A stretch of DNA of 55,828 nt from Verrucomicrobiota bacterium. GTDB taxonomy: Bacteria > Verrucomicrobiota > Verrucomicrobiia > Opitutales > Puniceicoccaceae. The DNA lies in assembly GCA_038744685.1 (NCBI GenBank), contig JBCDMB010000023.1:1-55828 (forward strand). The letters are read 5' to 3'. The notes below the pieces were generated by a model. The model saw only the letters and a list, made by a program, of their open reading frames with translations, had not been told where the DNA came from and ran no database searches. Positions within the stretch are counted from its first letter, which is position 1. The number at the start of each line of letters is the position of its first letter. The translations under genes were made by a program, and so were the position numbers. Below, piece after piece: positions 15,691 to 25,386 of the stretch.

Positions 15691-15734
15691 GGACGCCGTC
15701 TCGACTCGGCTGAGCTCGTGACGGGTCGGCGTCC
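15691..15734. terminator. Inverted repeat between convergent genes, possible bidirectional terminator
   Basis: Arms GGACGCCG (15691-15698) and CGGCGTCC (15727-15734) lie between the stop codons of the permease and CorA. No long T run follows. A second small palindrome, GGTCCGCG AGA CGCGGATCC-like, lies at about 15764-15782. Confidence 0.45.
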
Positions 15735-15801
15735 GCAACGCTTGGCGATTCAGATAATCAAACGGTCCGCGAGACGCGGATCCTCTAGCGACTCTTTGGT
15801 A

Positions 15802-16956
15802 TCACAACCACCCTTTGCGGTGAAAATAGATCACCATAACGATGGCAAAGGTCAGCATCCCGCCCAGACAGATCGGATAGCCCCAGTAGGAATCGAGTAG
15901 AGGCATATTCCATGGGCTGGCCTTCGGATCAAAATTCATCCCATAGATCCCTGCGACAAAGGTGAGCGGAATGAAAATGGTCCCAATCACGGTGAGAAGG
16001 CGCATGTTTCGGTTGATCCGGTTGTCCTGTCGGGACGAATGAAAATCCTGTAGGTTGTAGAGCATCCTTCGCGCATGTTCGACTCGATCAGCAGCCCTCC
16101 TTGAGTGATCGAGAAGATCGCGAATGTATACGTCCATCGAGCTGTCCATCACTTCAGGGGAAAGATCGTGAAAGTCGTGGACCGCATCGCGGAGGGGGAA
16201 AGCCACCCGGTTCAGGCGAAGGATCTGCCGTTTCCTCCGGTAAATCTCGTGGATCGGCACCGTGTTATTGTCGTCATCGCCGAGCATTTCTTCCTCCATT
16301 TCCACAATCCGCTCCTCGATCGATTCGGTGAGCATCAGAAGGCGGTCAACGAGGGTGTCGATCAATGAGTAGGCGAGAAAGTAGGCGCCTTGTTTCCTTA
16401 GTCGGCTCTCCTTCACCCGAAGGCGGGAAACGACTGGACTGAAAACATCCTCCTCGTTTTCAGCAAAAGAGATTACGAGGTTCTCTCGAAAAACTATGGA
16501 GATTTGCTGCCCTTTGAGTTGATGGGAATCGGGCTCGAGTTGGACCGCACGCAGGGTGAAGAAGAGCTCTTTTTTGTTGATCTCAACCCGTGGCCTAGCC
16601 CAGACATTCATCACGTCCTCAATGGTTAGGGGATGAAGATCGAGGAGCTCACCGAATCTACGTAGTTTGTCAGCTGCGTGGACGCCCTCTACGTGGATCC
16701 AGACGTTTTCCTGTGTCTCGGAAATCTCCTTCACCTCCTCAGGGTCGTCCGTCTCAACTTCTTCAAGATTCTCATCGGTGTAGGTTCGGACCCGGAACCG
16801 CGTATGACACTGGCGCTCAAAGTTGCTCGAAACTTTTGGCAAGTCTTCTCCGGGAGGCAGGCCGATTCGTTCGGCGCGCTCGCGCAAATCGGTTTGTTGG
16901 AGGTAGAGGCTACGATTGTCCGGGTGCTCATTCGGTGCGGAGGAGGAACTCTTCAT
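15802..16956 (-). CDS. corA: CorA-type magnesium/cobalt transporter
   Basis: The protein has 384 residues. It forms a pentameric inner-membrane channel for Mg2+ and related ions. A large acidic and charged cytoplasmic domain comes first (ERIVEMEEEMLGDDDN forms the long helix), then two C-terminal membrane segments: LLTVIGTIFIPLTFVAGI and YPICLGGMLTFAIVMVIYF. The selectivity motif GMN is at residues 339-341 (YGMNFDPKASPWNMP). The protein ends FHRKGWL, giving the usual positively charged tail. It overlaps the acyltransferase gene by an ATGA, so both are one transcript. Confidence 0.95.
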   Translation of the reverse strand: MKSSSSAPNEHPDNRSLYLQQTDLRERAERIGLPPGEDLPKVSSNFERQCHTRFRVRTYTDENLEEVETDDPEEVKEISETQENVWIHVEGVHAADKLRRFGELLDLHPLTIEDVMNVWARPRVEINKKELFFTLRAVQLEPDSHQLKGQQISIVFRENLVISFAENEEDVFSPVVSRLRVKESRLRKQGAYFLAYSLIDTLVDRLLMLTESIEERIVEMEEEMLGDDDNNTVPIHEIYRRKRQILRLNRVAFPLRDAVHDFHDLSPEVMDSSMDVYIRDLLDHSRRAADRVEHARRMLYNLQDFHSSRQDNRINRNMRLLTVIGTIFIPLTFVAGIYGMNFDPKASPWNMPLLDSYWGYPICLGGMLTFAIVMVIYFHRKGWL

Positions 16957-18812
16957 GATGCCAATCGGTGGTGTTTAGCGTAGAACGCGTTGACGACGTC
17001 CTGGCCACCCATGAAGAAGCGAAGAGTCTTCTCATCGGTTTCGAGTAGGTCCACGACCATCAAACCATCAAGGACGTCGCTGAAGTCCGCGTCCACATTG
17101 AAGCTTAGGAAGCGGGCGTTCAACTTTACGTAATGGCGGAGGAGGGTGGGCACTCCCTTTTGGTCGGGCTCAATCTCTGCAATGAGAGCAGATACGTCGT
17201 CGATGTTTTTTACACCTCGTTCAATCGCTTCCTTTTCCTCGTTGCTTAGCAGATTACTCTTTTCAGGAGGGCTCTTGGCTTTGACTTTGCCGGAAAGGAT
17301 GGAATCGAAATTGTTTCCACGGAGGAAATGAATGATGAGATCTTTGGAGATCGTTTCATATTCGCAGTTTATGCTTACCGGGCCAAACAGGTAGCGATAG
17401 CGGGGGTTTCGCGAAATGAAGGCCCCGATTCCTTGCCAAATGATAGAAAGGGTAGCGAATTTGCGCTGATAAGAGGGCACGATGAAGGATCGCCCGAGTT
17501 CCATCGCAGGGTCCATGCTCTCGAGAAAAGAGGTGCGGAATCGGAAAAGAGTGCTGGTGTAGAATCCTCTTTTTCTCTTCCGGGGAAGAATCGCATCGGT
17601 CTGTCCCATCCGGTAGCCACCGACGATTTCCTGCTCTTCTGTGTTCCAGAGAAACAGCTGAAGGTAATCGAGGTCGAAATGGTCTGTGTCGTAGGGTTTT
17701 CCGGTACCTTCACTCACTTCACGGAAAGTCAGTTCGCGGAGTCTCCCCAGTTCGAGAAGGATGTTGGGAGCATCTGCGCCCTTGACGACGTAGACGCGAA
17801 ACTTTTTCCGCTCAAAGAGGAGTCCTTCCTCGGGAATTTGATCAATTTCAGCCAATAGCTTCGTCTTGCGAACGGGATCAATGAGTGGTTTCAAACTCGG
17901 ATCGGCACTCCGGGTTTTTATAGGGAGGGGGAGTGTGAGCTTGAGATTTGGACGGATGTGGAGCGGTCCGCGGGGGCGCCTTCCAGAACCGCCCAGCATG
18001 TACGTTCGCAGGCGAAGAAAGTCGAGGAGGTCCTTTTCGTTGTCGAACTCAGCAATCTTTGCGGGAGAGATGGGAGTGCCAACGCGAAGGGAAACCTCAT
18101 GTCCCTTCTTGTTGGTGAGCTGTCTCGCCAGTAGAAGAGTGCGGAGGCGGGGGTGGATGGTTCCGGCGATGTTGAAAGAGAGACTGTTACCTCCGTAGAA
18201 GAAGATTGGCACAACGGAGGCCCCCGAGCGTTGGATGAGCTTCGCGGTGACTGGGTTCCAATCGGAATCAGTGACTCTTCTCTGCGTGAGGCGGAAATGG
18301 GACACCGCACCAGCCGGGAAGGTAGCTACCAAGTGGCCATCTTTGATCCAGCGGAGGGCTTCTTTTACTGAACGACCGTTAAAACGGGCCGAATTCTTTG
18401 TGGCGAAGGGATCGATTCCCAGAACGAGTGGCTCAAGCTCGCTCATTCTCAGCAAGAGGTAGTTTGCCAGAAGCTTGGTGTCCTTTCGAATCGAGAGGAG
18501 GAAGTCTCCGAGGATGATGCCGTCCAAACCACCAAAAGGATGGTTTGCGATCACGAAAACGGGCCCGTCCGGGGCTATTCTTGCGGCCTCTTCGTCACTG
18601 TATCGGTAGCGGACTCCAAGGCTTTGCAGAACATTCTGAAAAAAAATGTCCGATCGGCTGCCTCTACTATCGTCGTAAAGCCGGTTGATTCCCCGGATCC
18701 CGAGAAGTCTTTCGACGATAGGTGCAATGAGGTGATAACCGGTCCGCAGAAGCGGATTGTGAATTCCCTTCTCGAGCTCGACTAGGGATTCGTTGTCCGT
18801 GCAAGGTCTCAT
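16953..18812 (-). CDS. Two-domain acyltransferase: PlsC-like plus GNAT N-acyltransferase (ornithine-lipid type)
   Basis: The protein has 619 residues. The N-terminal half (about 60-270) is a glycerolipid-type O-acyltransferase with NHPFGGLDG (the NHx4D motif) and a FPAGAVSHF block. The C-terminal half (about 310-520) is a GNAT-like N-acyltransferase (FKVYV/RKKFRVYVVK..., LRELTFREVSEGTGKPYDTDHFDLDYLQL, ISRNPRYRYLFGPVSI) of the OlsB type. The fusion resembles the bifunctional OlsF, which makes ornithine lipids in two acylation steps. Acting on ornithine is inferred; glycine or another amino acid is also possible. It lies at the membrane and is co-transcribed with corA. Confidence 0.8.
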   Translation of the reverse strand: MRPCTDNESLVELEKGIHNPLLRTGYHLIAPIVERLLGIRGINRLYDDSRGSRSDIFFQNVLQSLGVRYRYSDEEAARIAPDGPVFVIANHPFGGLDGIILGDFLLSIRKDTKLLANYLLLRMSELEPLVLGIDPFATKNSARFNGRSVKEALRWIKDGHLVATFPAGAVSHFRLTQRRVTDSDWNPVTAKLIQRSGASVVPIFFYGGNSLSFNIAGTIHPRLRTLLLARQLTNKKGHEVSLRVGTPISPAKIAEFDNEKDLLDFLRLRTYMLGGSGRRPRGPLHIRPNLKLTLPLPIKTRSADPSLKPLIDPVRKTKLLAEIDQIPEEGLLFERKKFRVYVVKGADAPNILLELGRLRELTFREVSEGTGKPYDTDHFDLDYLQLFLWNTEEQEIVGGYRMGQTDAILPRKRKRGFYTSTLFRFRTSFLESMDPAMELGRSFIVPSYQRKFATLSIIWQGIGAFISRNPRYRYLFGPVSINCEYETISKDLIIHFLRGNNFDSILSGKVKAKSPPEKSNLLSNEEKEAIERGVKNIDDVSALIAEIEPDQKGVPTLLRHYVKLNARFLSFNVDADFSDVLDGLMVVDLLETDEKTLRFFMGGQDVVNAFYAKHHRLAS

Positions 18813-18842
18813 TGGAGAAATGGGAGATCAACCTAGCGACCA

Positions 18843-18910
18843 TTGAACTTCCAACGGTCAACGTCCGGTGTTGAGAGACTTCGATGTTGGGCGTTCAAAG
18901 TTGGACGTTG
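18843..18910. repeat. Degenerate short inverted repeats in intergenic space
   Basis: TTGAAC (18843-18848) and GTTCAA (18893-18898), together with CAACGTCC (18859-18866) and GGACGTTG (18903-18910), make an imperfect fold of repeated CCAAC/GTTGG words. It lies between the amaP-like gene and the acyltransferase, where no gene fits. It may be a dispersed repeat or a transcript end. Confidence 0.4.
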
Positions 18911-18947
18911 GACGGTCGCCATCGGGAATATGACTAGGGTTTACCCG

Positions 18948-19622
18948 TCAGATCTTTTTCTCGCTCGGTTTCGCGTCAGCGACTCTTTCCGTCACCGAAG
19001 GAGTCTCCGTTTTGGAGGCAGGTTTATCTGCGGGGTCGATTTTCTTTTGAGCAGGCGGGTTGAGATCTGGTTTTGGGGCTGGCGGAATCTCTGGTTTCGA
19101 AGAAGTGACTTCTTCTTTTCCAGGCTTTTCTACCTTGGGTTCAGCAGAAGGAGCTTTGTTCAGGTCTACTTCCCGGCGTTTTCCATTTCCTTTCTTGATT
19201 CCCGTAACGAGCACTCGAATCTTCCCGAGGCGCTCGACACCGAGGTTGTTTTCCAGTGCATCTTTCAAGTGGCTCTGGAGGAAAGCAGCGGTGTCGCGAA
19301 GATGCGAGGCTCCATCCACCTTGATGCGAACCAAGAGGTTTAGGCGTCTCTTGGCACGAATCTTAATCGAAGGTTTGCGGACCTCCGGAAGCTGTTCACA
19401 AGCAGAAAGGACGAGCTCGAGCAAAGCGTGGCGGGAAATCTCTACCGGTCCTGTCTCGCCCTTGAACGCACGGATTTTCCGAACGGGTCTTAGTCGCAGG
19501 ACTATAAGGATGATAAAGAGGCCGAGCGCGATCAGCCCAAGTTTCGCGTAGATGCCTTCAGACAGGTAGCTAAAGTCAGTGGCTTGGATCGATTCGAACC
19601 AAATTTTGATCTTCTCCCCCAT
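18948..19622 (-). CDS. AmaP-like membrane partner of Asp23
   Basis: The protein has 224 residues. One membrane segment lies at about residues 28-42 (LGLIALGLFIILIVL), after a short amphipathic start. A small domain follows (KGETGPVEISRHALLELVLSACEQLP ... GASHLRDTAAFLQSHLKDALENNLGVERLGKIRVLVTGI) matching the alkaline-shock membrane anchor family. The last 80 residues are a low-complexity tail rich in Lys, Pro and Glu, probably disordered. It would hold the Asp23 protein encoded nine bases upstream at the membrane. Last gene of the accB-accC-asp23-amaP operon. Confidence 0.8.
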   Translation of the reverse strand: MGEKIKIWFESIQATDFSYLSEGIYAKLGLIALGLFIILIVLRLRPVRKIRAFKGETGPVEISRHALLELVLSACEQLPEVRKPSIKIRAKRRLNLLVRIKVDGASHLRDTAAFLQSHLKDALENNLGVERLGKIRVLVTGIKKGNGKRREVDLNKAPSAEPKVEKPGKEEVTSSKPEIPPAPKPDLNPPAQKKIDPADKPASKTETPSVTERVADAKPSEKKI

Positions 19623-19631
19623 CAGATCCTC

Positions 19632-20063
19632 CTATCGGTTCCAGCTGCCGCCGTCTTGCTTGGACTGATCGGGCACGTGGACGCCGTCTATCGTTATGTC
19701 GACGCGACCCACGTCTTTGCTCGTCATTTTGGAAACTTCTTCCCGGATCGTTTGTTGGATTTGGCCGCCGGCGCGGGCCAGCTCGACGCCAAAGTCGAGA
19801 ATCACGCGGACATCGATTTCGTAAGTGCCCCCTTCGTCTTCGCTGACACGAACTCCACGCTCGCCTTCTTTCTTGGCGAACATTTCGGTGATCCCCTCAA
19901 AACGACCGCCACCGACCGAGTGAACCCCAGGGACGTTTAAGGTAGCGATGCGGACGATATTGGCGACGACGGAGTGATTGATGCGGATTTCTCCGAGAGT
20001 GGAGCTTTCTTCCGAAACGAAGGGAACAGCACTGTCGGTTTCCTCTGAGTTAGGTTTTTCCAT
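19632..20063 (-). CDS. Asp23/Gls24 family envelope protein
   Basis: The protein has 143 residues, with typical Asp23 features: GEIRINHSVVANIVRIATLNVPGVHSVGGG, then YEIDVRVILDFGVELARAGGQIQQTIREEVSKMT and VGRVDITIDGVHV. Such proteins form a layer under the membrane with AmaP and are linked to cell-wall stress; in Bacillus the homologue YqhY is encoded beside accBC. The gene begins eight bases after accC. The N-terminal 20 residues are acidic and unconserved. Confidence 0.92.
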   Translation of the reverse strand: MEKPNSEETDSAVPFVSEESSTLGEIRINHSVVANIVRIATLNVPGVHSVGGGRFEGITEMFAKKEGERGVRVSEDEGGTYEIDVRVILDFGVELARAGGQIQQTIREEVSKMTSKDVGRVDITIDGVHVPDQSKQDGGSWNR

Positions 20064-20071
20064 GGCGATTA

Positions 20072-21457
20072 CTAGGATTCAGGTTGTGAGGGAGAGAGAA
20101 GATATCGAGGGGTTCTGGCAAGAAATTCTTCCACGTAGCGTGTGGTGGTCTGGCCCTGACGGAAGACAGGGTCGCTCACGATTGCCTGAAGAAACGGGAT
20201 ATTCGTGTTGATCCCCCTGACCAGATATTCCTTGAGTGCCCGCTGCATGTGGACGATTGCTGCCTCACGAGTGTCGCCGTAGGTGATTAGTTTCCCCACC
20301 ATTGAATCGTAGTGGGGTGGGACCGGGTATCCGGAGTAGACATGAGAGTCTACCCGCACTCCCGGGCCGCCCGGTGGAAAGTAAAGATCGATCTCCCCAG
20401 GAGAGGGGGCAAAATTGCGGGAAGGATCTTCGGCGCAGATCCGGCATTCGATGGCGTGCTTCCCTTCGACTCGAATCTGTTTCTGCTCGATACCGAGGGC
20501 TTCACCGGACGCAATCTGAAGCTGCTTTTTGATCAAGTCGATACCAGTCACAATTTCAGTAACAGGATGCTCGACCTGAATCCGCGTGTTCATCTCGATG
20601 AAATAAAAGTCCCCATTCTTATCGACGAGAAACTCGATTGTTCCGGCATTCCAATAGTCGGCGGCCTCGGCCGCTTTCACAGCCGCCCGCCCCATTTTCC
20701 TCCGCTGGTCTGCTGTAATCGTGGGTGAGGGCGCTTCTTCGATTACCTTCTGATGCCTTCGTTGCACGGAGCAATCACGCTCACCGAGATGGATGATCTT
20801 CCCGTGCTCGTCGGCGAGAATTTGAAACTCGATATGCCGTGGGTCCTGGATGAATTTCTCGATATAGACAGAGCCATCCCCGAATGCCTTCTCGGCCTCA
20901 TTGCGTGCGGTGTCGAACTCTCGCTGAAAGGCGACTGCGTTGTGGGCGACCCGCATTCCGCGACCACCGCCCCCGGAGACTGCCTTGATGATCACCGGAA
21001 AGCCGATCTCCTTTGCGAGTTTAATGGCCTCTTTTCCGTCTTGTATGGCCCCTTCACTGCCGGGAATGATCGGAACCTTGGCTGCTTTGACCGTCTCTCT
21101 TGCCAGGGCCTTGTCTCCCATCTGACGAATCGTCTTGGATTTGGGCCCGATAAACTTGATGTTGCAACTCTCGCATTGCTCGGCGAAGTCAGCGTTCTCA
21201 GCCAAAAACCCGTAGCCGGGGTGGATCGCATCGACATTGGCCAGTTCGGCCGCACTGAGGATTCGATCGCCTTTGAGGTAGCTGTCCGCGCTCGGAGCCG
21301 GCCCGATGCAGATTGCGTCATCCGCAACCTGGCAGTGGATCGATTGCTCGTCTGCTTCCGAATAGACAGCAAGCGTCTCAATCCCGAGCTCTCGGCAAGC
21401 CCGGATGATCCGCAAGGCGATCTCCCCGCGGTTGGCGATGAGGACTTTCTTCAACAT
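20072..21457 (-). CDS. accC: Acetyl-CoA carboxylase, biotin carboxylase subunit
   Basis: The protein has 461 residues, near the usual 450. It carboxylates biotin on AccB using ATP and bicarbonate, the first step of fatty acid synthesis. The start is [24 protein letters not shown]. The ATP-grasp domain has [13 protein letters not shown], the [11 protein letters not shown] loop and the [18 protein letters not shown] catalytic segment. The C-terminal domain has [12 protein letters not shown]. Ten bases separate it from accB. The carboxyltransferase genes accA/accD are not in this window. Confidence 0.96.
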   Translation of the reverse strand: MLKKVLIANRGEIALRIIRACRELGIETLAVYSEADEQSIHCQVADDAICIGPAPSADSYLKGDRILSAAELANVDAIHPGYGFLAENADFAEQCESCNIKFIGPKSKTIRQMGDKALARETVKAAKVPIIPGSEGAIQDGKEAIKLAKEIGFPVIIKAVSGGGGRGMRVAHNAVAFQREFDTARNEAEKAFGDGSVYIEKFIQDPRHIEFQILADEHGKIIHLGERDCSVQRRHQKVIEEAPSPTITADQRRKMGRAAVKAAEAADYWNAGTIEFLVDKNGDFYFIEMNTRIQVEHPVTEIVTGIDLIKKQLQIASGEALGIEQKQIRVEGKHAIECRICAEDPSRNFAPSPGEIDLYFPPGGPGVRVDSHVYSGYPVPPHYDSMVGKLITYGDTREAAIVHMQRALKEYLVRGINTNIPFLQAIVSDPVFRQGQTTTRYVEEFLARTPRYLLSPSQPES

Positions 21458-21467
21458 ATGCTGGTGC

Positions 21468-21950
21468 TCAACCCTCTTTGACCTTCATCAGCGCTTGGCC
21501 AAATTCGACCGGCTCGCCGTTTTCCACGAGGATCTCGAGGACCTTGCCGCTGATTTCGGACTGAATTTCGTTCATCACCTTCATCGCTTCGATGATGCAA
21601 ACCACCGTTTCCGTCTTGATCTTGCCACCTTCTTCCACGAATGGCGGGCTGTCGGGCGAGGGAGCTCGGTAAAACGTGCCGACCATCGGGGATTTGACAT
21701 AGGCGACTCCTTTTTCCTCCTCGTCAGCAGGAGCTGCGGCGGCCCCTGTGGCCGGAGGTGCGGCAGGAGCGGGTGCCGCAGAAGGTGCGGCGATCGCGGG
21801 CGCACCTCCTTGGATGGTGACGATCTCCTTCTCGCGGGCCAGACGGACGCGAAACGTTTCCTCCTCAATCTCCATCGAGGAAAGGTCGCTGTCCTTCATG
21901 ATTTCGACGAGTTTTTCAATTTGTTCGATGTCCAAAGCTTGTCCTTTCAT
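21468..21950 (-). CDS. accB: Acetyl-CoA carboxylase, biotin carboxyl carrier protein
   Basis: The protein has 160 residues. Biotin is attached to Lys124 in [11 protein letters not shown]. The N-terminal helix region ([37 protein letters not shown]) is family-typical, then comes an Ala/Pro linker (about residues 50-80) and the C-terminal biotinyl domain. First gene of the operon; the promoter should be in 21951-22100. Confidence 0.95.
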   Translation of the reverse strand: MKGQALDIEQIEKLVEIMKDSDLSSMEIEEETFRVRLAREKEIVTIQGGAPAIAAPSAAPAPAAPPATGAAAAPADEEEKGVAYVKSPMVGTFYRAPSPDSPPFVEEGGKIKTETVVCIIEAMKVMNEIQSEISGKVLEILVENGEPVEFGQALMKVKEG

Positions 21951-22437
21951 TGGGATTCGTGCGAAAAATGTGATTTCTGAAAATTTGGTAAGCGCGGATG
22001 GTAGAGCGGTTTGCGCGTCCTCTGCAACTTTATTGGGGAGTCGTGAAGCGTAACCCGTCTCTATTTCTGGGCTTACAGGGAAAAGTGACGAGAGGCTTCC
22101 AGTGATGAAGTGGTTTGCGAATTCTCCATCGATGGAGTCGCTGGCTCGGGATCGATAAACGAAGCTCGAAGTGCCAAATGAGTATCGTCTAAGAGGTTGT
22201 AAACGAGTCCCTTAGACCAAGGGAGATCCCGAAACCGGCAATGGCGATCAGGTATCGACTGAAGCCACATCTTGTTACCGGGACAGCAGGTCTCAGATTC
22301 ACTGCGAAGGCCTTCTCTCGCTGCTTTGCTGCAAAATTCTGCTCGGTGAGGCGGAGGAGCAAATCACCCTCGTTTTTCCCCCAATCTGGCATCGTAACAG
22401 CTTTGTCACGAAGTGACATGGAAAGTTTATTGGCTAC
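21951..22437. other. Intergenic region with no recognised gene
   Basis: This region separates the divergent accB operon and the large prepilin-like gene. Frames here are short and look non-coding. It should hold promoters in both directions, but I see no site I can name. A CTTAGAC/ GTCTAAG-like pair (22190-22220 area) could form a weak hairpin. Confidence 0.4.
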
Positions 22438-22470
22438 TTGCACGCAGTTCGTTTTTGGTGGATAAAAAGG

Positions 22471-25386
22471 GTGAGCGTGTTCAAGAAAAACCGGAAGACT
22501 TACGGGGAGGGTCTTCTCCAGAAAGATGAAGACTCGTCGGGGTTTGCTCTGATCATCAGTCTAAGTCTGATGGCTGTAATTGTGCTGGCTGTCGTTTTAC
22601 TGGCGAGCCAGTTGAGAGTAGCGATCGCCTCAAACAGCGACGAGAAGTGGCTAGTCTTGTCCCGAGAGAACGCGAAACTTAGCTTGGCGGCAGCAATTGG
22701 TGGCCTTCAGGAGGTTGCAGGAGAAGATCGTCGTGCTACAGCTAGAGCAGAAATCCTTGGGGCTGGGAACTTCGCTGCTGATCGCGGCCTCTGGACGGGA
22801 GTTTGGGATGCGAGTAGCCCCGGTGCGGACCCAGAGTGGTTGGTTTCCGGCACTTCGCCACAACCTCAAGGTGCTTTCTCCAACGGGTCTGTCGAAATTC
22901 TTCCACCGACCGATCCCGGTAGTTTGGGCACGCAGGCTCCGTTGGAAGAGATTCGAAGTGGTGGAAGCATTTTGGGCCGCTGGGCCTGGTGGGCTGGTGG
23001 AGAAGCATCAGGTGCATCGCTTTCCGGTGGGCGCAGGGGAACGTCTGTCTACGGGACGGACAATTCTGAGTTCGAGGACGTTCGAAGCAGGATAGAGTTT
23101 GCAGCTCCCTTTGGCGTGAGCTTAACCTCGCTGTTCGACGGAGTCGATGTGGATGCCGATGACGACGATCTGGCTCGTAGGCTGAATCGACTCATCGACG
23201 TGGATGAGGAGCTCTCCTTCATATCCGATAGTAGCGGAAATGAGTTTGCGGATAACGGCTCATTGAGTAACGTCCGGAGAGATGTGTCTGGGGTTTCATT
23301 TGGCATTCTGGAGAATACGCTGGACGGCGGATTAAAAAAAAATCTCTACGATACAGCATACCGGGATAACTTTTTGGCCAATGGCGACTTAACGTCTTTT
23401 CTTGGGCCGAAGAACGGGTTTCTGAGTGTGGGTTCTGGAATCCCGGATCGCAGGTCTTACGCGGGTAAGCCGTTTTTCAGCCCGAGGCCTATCCTCAGTG
23501 AAGCAGTGCTATATATAGGTTTGTTTCACACGTGGAGTGATGCAAAAATAAGGGTTCGGTACCACGTTGAAGGGGAGTTCTGGAACCCTTATTCATTTCC
23601 TTTACGTTTTGCTCCAGACTCGGGGAATCTGACCCGTGGCGTGATCCTTAAGTTCACCGGATTGCCCGAAGTCGATATTGTTGCGGAGAACCTGAATGTT
23701 GATCCAGGATGGCAGGTTCCAGACTTAAACGACAATTTTGACGACCTACTAACATTTAACACAAACGAAAGAGGTCCGTTGACGTCTTGGATGGAAATTT
23801 CCCCGACCCCGACGTCCTTAGGGCAGCCTGAATTGTTGCCTGGTGAGGTGTACCGGGTGATGGAACCGAATCCTGAAACGCAGGCACGCGGGATTGCAAA
23901 AGATTTTGACGACGTTCGGTGGTCTGAATCACAGGAGTCCCGCCCGAACGATGATGCGGATATCCGGATAACGGCAACGCATCCGGATGGGGGTGTTACG
24001 GTGACTGTCGATCCTTTCGGAACTGGGAATGGCGAGGTGGCTGTATTCGAAAATATCCCGTTCGATGACTTTGAAGTCGTCAAGAAGTTTAGGACTGGTA
24101 CAAACCCCTTTTCCCGAGATACGAGTGGAAGTTACGAGCAGTCCGACTACATTTTTGCCTATCACTTTCGAATCTACAGCGACGAATCAGACGTTCTCTC
24201 AATGAGAGATCTTCAGTCCGCAGTGGATCTGCGGGATCCTGACTTCCGGGGCATCGAAACCTACAAAGATCTCGAAGGATCTACACGGACAAAAAGCGAT
24301 CTCATTGCGCCTCTTAGCCCTGATCCCTCCTTCATCGTCACGGACGACAGTAACCTCTTCAGCCTGTTGGATCAAATAACCGACGGGACACTAGCTACTC
24401 TCGGTAACTCATTCGAGAGGTCTCATGAGTTTGGCTATCGCAATATGGTTCTGTACGACGTTCCTGATGGTGATGCTGTTTCCATTGGGCAGCTGGCATC
24501 GTTGCCCATATACCGCCGGGCTCCACGCTCCATAGGAAACTCGTGGGGTGGCGTTCTCAACGAAGCTTTCGATCGGTACTTTCTATCTCCGAAGTTGGTG
24601 GACTCTTCTGGTGGAGCGGTCATCGCAAACCCATGGCTCCGGTCGATCGACTCTAACGTTTCTGTGACTCCCGACGAAGACGACGCAGTAAATGAGATGG
24701 TCGATGGAGCATTCAATATCAATTCAACCTCTTTTGAGGCTTGGAGGGCGGTATTAGCGGCTCCGGCGGAGACCCCCCAAGGCTTGGACGAGAACCGGAG
24801 AGGGCGTCAGGATGTTTACCGTGACGGAGTTTTTTTCCGATTGCCGTCTTATCAGGCAGAACTGGGTGATTTTTACCTTACCGAAGATGAGATCCAAAAA
24901 CCTGAGCGGCTCTTCCAGCAAGGAATCAGGGTGTTGGCGGATGATCAAATCGATGACCTTGCCGCTTCTATCGTTGAGTCAATTGAGGATAGGGCAGAGC
25001 CGTTCTTTAGCGTCGCTGATTTCGTGAATTCCGGCATCATTTCAGACGCGATCGCTGATGTTGGGAGTCGGTCGGGTTCAACGGCGGACGTTGTGAATGA
25101 TCCGATTCTCATGATGGAGAAGTCGAACGTATACCTTGACCAGTCGGACGTTATTTCGAGGGTGGCGCCATTTGCGACCGTGCGATCAGATACTTTTCGC
25201 GTAAGGGCCTATGGGCAATCGATTGATCCGCGATCAGGTGACGTTGTCTCGTTTTCTTTGTGTGAAGCGATCTTGCAGAGGGTTCCGGACAAGCTCGATG
25301 GCAGCGATGTTGCGGATCCGACAAATAGTCTCTTGGACTCCCGGAGTTTTCGTCTTTTGAAATTCGATTGGATCGATGAAGGCTAG
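22471..25386 (+). CDS. Large prepilin-type protein resembling Verru_Chthon cassette protein A
   Basis: The protein has about 971 residues if it starts at the GTG at 22471 (AAAAAGG just upstream); a TTG at 22438 is the outer limit and the true start is uncertain. A short basic leader ends in DEDSSGF, and one hydrophobic segment follows (ALIISLSLMAVIVLAVVLLASQLRVAIAS), like the N-terminus of pilus-assembly PilX/GspK-type proteins. A long exported domain rich in Asp, Ser and Gly comes next. Large single-segment proteins of this form are known in Verrucomicrobia as Verru_Chthon cassette protein A. That match is from memory of the family form, not a search. The stop overlaps the next gene, so they are co-expressed. 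Confidence 0.65.
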   Translation: MSVFKKNRKTYGEGLLQKDEDSSGFALIISLSLMAVIVLAVVLLASQLRVAIASNSDEKWLVLSRENAKLSLAAAIGGLQEVAGEDRRATARAEILGAGNFAADRGLWTGVWDASSPGADPEWLVSGTSPQPQGAFSNGSVEILPPTDPGSLGTQAPLEEIRSGGSILGRWAWWAGGEASGASLSGGRRGTSVYGTDNSEFEDVRSRIEFAAPFGVSLTSLFDGVDVDADDDDLARRLNRLIDVDEELSFISDSSGNEFADNGSLSNVRRDVSGVSFGILENTLDGGLKKNLYDTAYRDNFLANGDLTSFLGPKNGFLSVGSGIPDRRSYAGKPFFSPRPILSEAVLYIGLFHTWSDAKIRVRYHVEGEFWNPYSFPLRFAPDSGNLTRGVILKFTGLPEVDIVAENLNVDPGWQVPDLNDNFDDLLTFNTNERGPLTSWMEISPTPTSLGQPELLPGEVYRVMEPNPETQARGIAKDFDDVRWSESQESRPNDDADIRITATHPDGGVTVTVDPFGTGNGEVAVFENIPFDDFEVVKKFRTGTNPFSRDTSGSYEQSDYIFAYHFRIYSDESDVLSMRDLQSAVDLRDPDFRGIETYKDLEGSTRTKSDLIAPLSPDPSFIVTDDSNLFSLLDQITDGTLATLGNSFERSHEFGYRNMVLYDVPDGDAVSIGQLASLPIYRRAPRSIGNSWGGVLNEAFDRYFLSPKLVDSSGGAVIANPWLRSIDSNVSVTPDEDDAVNEMVDGAFNINSTSFEAWRAVLAAPAETPQGLDENRRGRQDVYRDGVFFRLPSYQAELGDFYLTEDEIQKPERLFQQGIRVLADDQIDDLAASIVESIEDRAEPFFSVADFVNSGIISDAIADVGSRSGSTADVVNDPILMMEKSNVYLDQSDVISRVAPFATVRSDTFRVRAYGQSIDPRSGDVVSFSLCEAILQRVPDKLDGSDVADPTNSLLDSRSFRLLKFDWIDEG

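Noticed and set aside
22189-22443. Minus-strand frame of 84 codons between accB and the large prepilin-like gene
   Set aside because: No ribosome site, no family resemblance, and it would overlap the start of the plus-strand gene.
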